A stretch of 64,000 bases of DNA from Bradyrhizobium quebecense (GTDB lineage Bacteria; Pseudomonadota; Alphaproteobacteria; Rhizobiales; Xanthobacteraceae), in NCBI RefSeq assembly GCF_013373795.3, contig NZ_CP088022.1, positions 7,130,001-7,194,000 on the forward strand. The letters are read 5' to 3'. The translations under genes were made by a program, and so were the position numbers. Below, piece after piece: positions 63,588-64,000 of this stretch; within the stretch, counting starts at the first letter, position 1, and the number at the start of each line of letters is the position of its first letter. The notes beneath the pieces were generated by a model. That model worked only from the letters and a program-made list of their open reading frames with translations, searched no databases and was not told the origin of the DNA.

Positions 63588-63642
63588 GCAACGCTGTCGC
63601 TCCCGTCATCCTGACAGGATGTGAAGCTTTGTCCTCTTCCAC

Positions 63643-63756
63643 TGTTGTCGTCGCCCGGCTCGACCGGGCGACCCAGTACGCCGCGGCCTGTCGGCTCAAG
63701 CCCGACCGCCTCTGGAATACTGGATCACCCGCATGCGGGTGATGACACTGAGCAAG
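63643..63756. repeat. Dispersed repeat, CAGTACGCCGCGGCCT family, copy 2
   Basis: The module order is the same as at 26324-26429: a CGCCCGGCTCGACCGGGCG hairpin, CCAGTACGCCGCGGCCT, CGGCTCAAGCCCGA, CTCTGGAATACTGG and a closing CACCCGCATGCGGGTG. It lies between the convergent membrane-protein and DUF4337-like genes. Confidence 0.82.
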
Positions 63757-63817
63757 CTGAGCAGGCCAATTCCGTGACCCTGGCAGGGTGACGGAGATGA
63801 AGCGGAGCCCCGCCGCT

Positions 63818-64000
63818 TCAATGCAAGGGCAGCAGATGCGGCTGGAACAGGCCGAACAAGGTCATCACGACGCCGGCGAGCGTCACCAGGCCGGACACCC
63901 AGGCCAACGCGGCGATGCCGGTGATGATGGTCGCGGACGCCAGCACGATGGCGATCTGGAAGGCGGCAGAGGCAAGCTCGAAGTGATGATATTTCGCGGT
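63818..64000 (-). CDS. DUF4337-like membrane protein, C-terminal part (cut by window edge)
   Basis: The last 60 residues are visible, ending with the stop TGA (63818-63820). The stretch KYHHFELASAAFQIAIVLASATIITG followed by a second hydrophobic helix and a short C-terminal PHLLPLH matches the end of DUF4337 proteins, which have paired C-terminal helices. The N-terminal part lies outside the window. Its function is unknown. Confidence 0.75.
   Translation of the reverse strand, partial: TAKYHHFELASAAFQIAIVLASATIITGIAALAWVSGLVTLAGVVMTLFGLFQPHLLPLH

Overview
The window looks like a chromosomal core segment of a Bradyrhizobium-type alphaproteobacterium (Bradyrhizobium or a close Nitrobacteraceae relative). 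The reasons are the high GC content, the gene order ccmG-ccmD-ccmC-ccmB-ccmA / acnA and mdh-sucC-sucD-sucA-sucB-lpdA, and families typical of this group: DUF2336, DUF2794, DUF1223, DUF6455, YbhL-type Bax inhibitor, and many small exported His/Tyr/Gly-rich proteins. The dispersed palindromic repeats also fit. I see no insertion sequence, prophage, integron, CRISPR array, tRNA or rRNA. The genus is inferred from content, not from a search.

Layout. 1-7.0 kb: a partial MFS carrier, a fasciclin protein, a b-type cytochrome with an exported molybdopterin oxidoreductase, two exporters and leuB. 7-14.5 kb: asd, a UPF0114 membrane protein, a beta-carbonic anhydrase, a CitE-like lyase, a small cytochrome c next to a Cys-rich DUF6455 protein, a glycosyltransferase, leuD and a zincin-like protein. 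14.5-17.2 kb: small secreted proteins, three of them His/Tyr/Gly-rich in tandem. 17.2-26.3 kb, reading leftward: ffh-rpsP-rimM, then a LysR/MFS/MDR block, then trmD-rplS and leuC. 26.7-36.3 kb: an MBL hydrolase, two exported proteins of unknown role, dapF-mtaB, a DUF2336 protein, a pseudouridine synthase diverging from ftsY, the septation protein YciB and a helix-hairpin-helix protein. 36.4-42.3 kb: the cytochrome c maturation operon diverging from acnA. 42.5-52.1 kb: DUF1223, DUF2794, GNAT, a YbhL-type protein, an FtsX-type ABC transporter diverging from a GDSL esterase, thpR and zapE. 52.3-63.6 kb: mdh and the 2-oxoglutarate dehydrogenase / succinyl-CoA synthetase genes. A DUF1579 gene lies between sucC and sucD, and a short-chain dehydrogenase lies between sucB and lpdA.

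How it fits together. Central carbon metabolism (acnA, mdh, suc, lpdA), leucine and lysine/threonine supply (leuB, leuC, leuD, asd, dapF), translation and protein targeting (rpsP, rimM, trmD, rplS, ffh, ftsY, mtaB) and haem/cytochrome biogenesis dominate. The iron theme is notable. acnA and the ccm operon diverge from one intergenic region that holds a palindrome resembling the Irr box of Rhizobiales.

I found no obviously new multi-gene system. The signals most worth a second look are: (1) a bipartite dispersed repeat whose end hexamer TAGAGC/TAAAGC itself forms the stop codon of several neighbouring genes, and which in ccmC is read through as a C-terminal tail; (2) a candidate small RNA on the minus strand at about 43.56-43.69 kb with an excellent terminator; (3) the tandem His/Tyr/Gly-rich secreted proteins; (4) the Irr-like box; (5) a possible ybhL leader RNA; (6) the interruption of the usually compact ffh-rpsP-rimM-trmD-rplS cluster.
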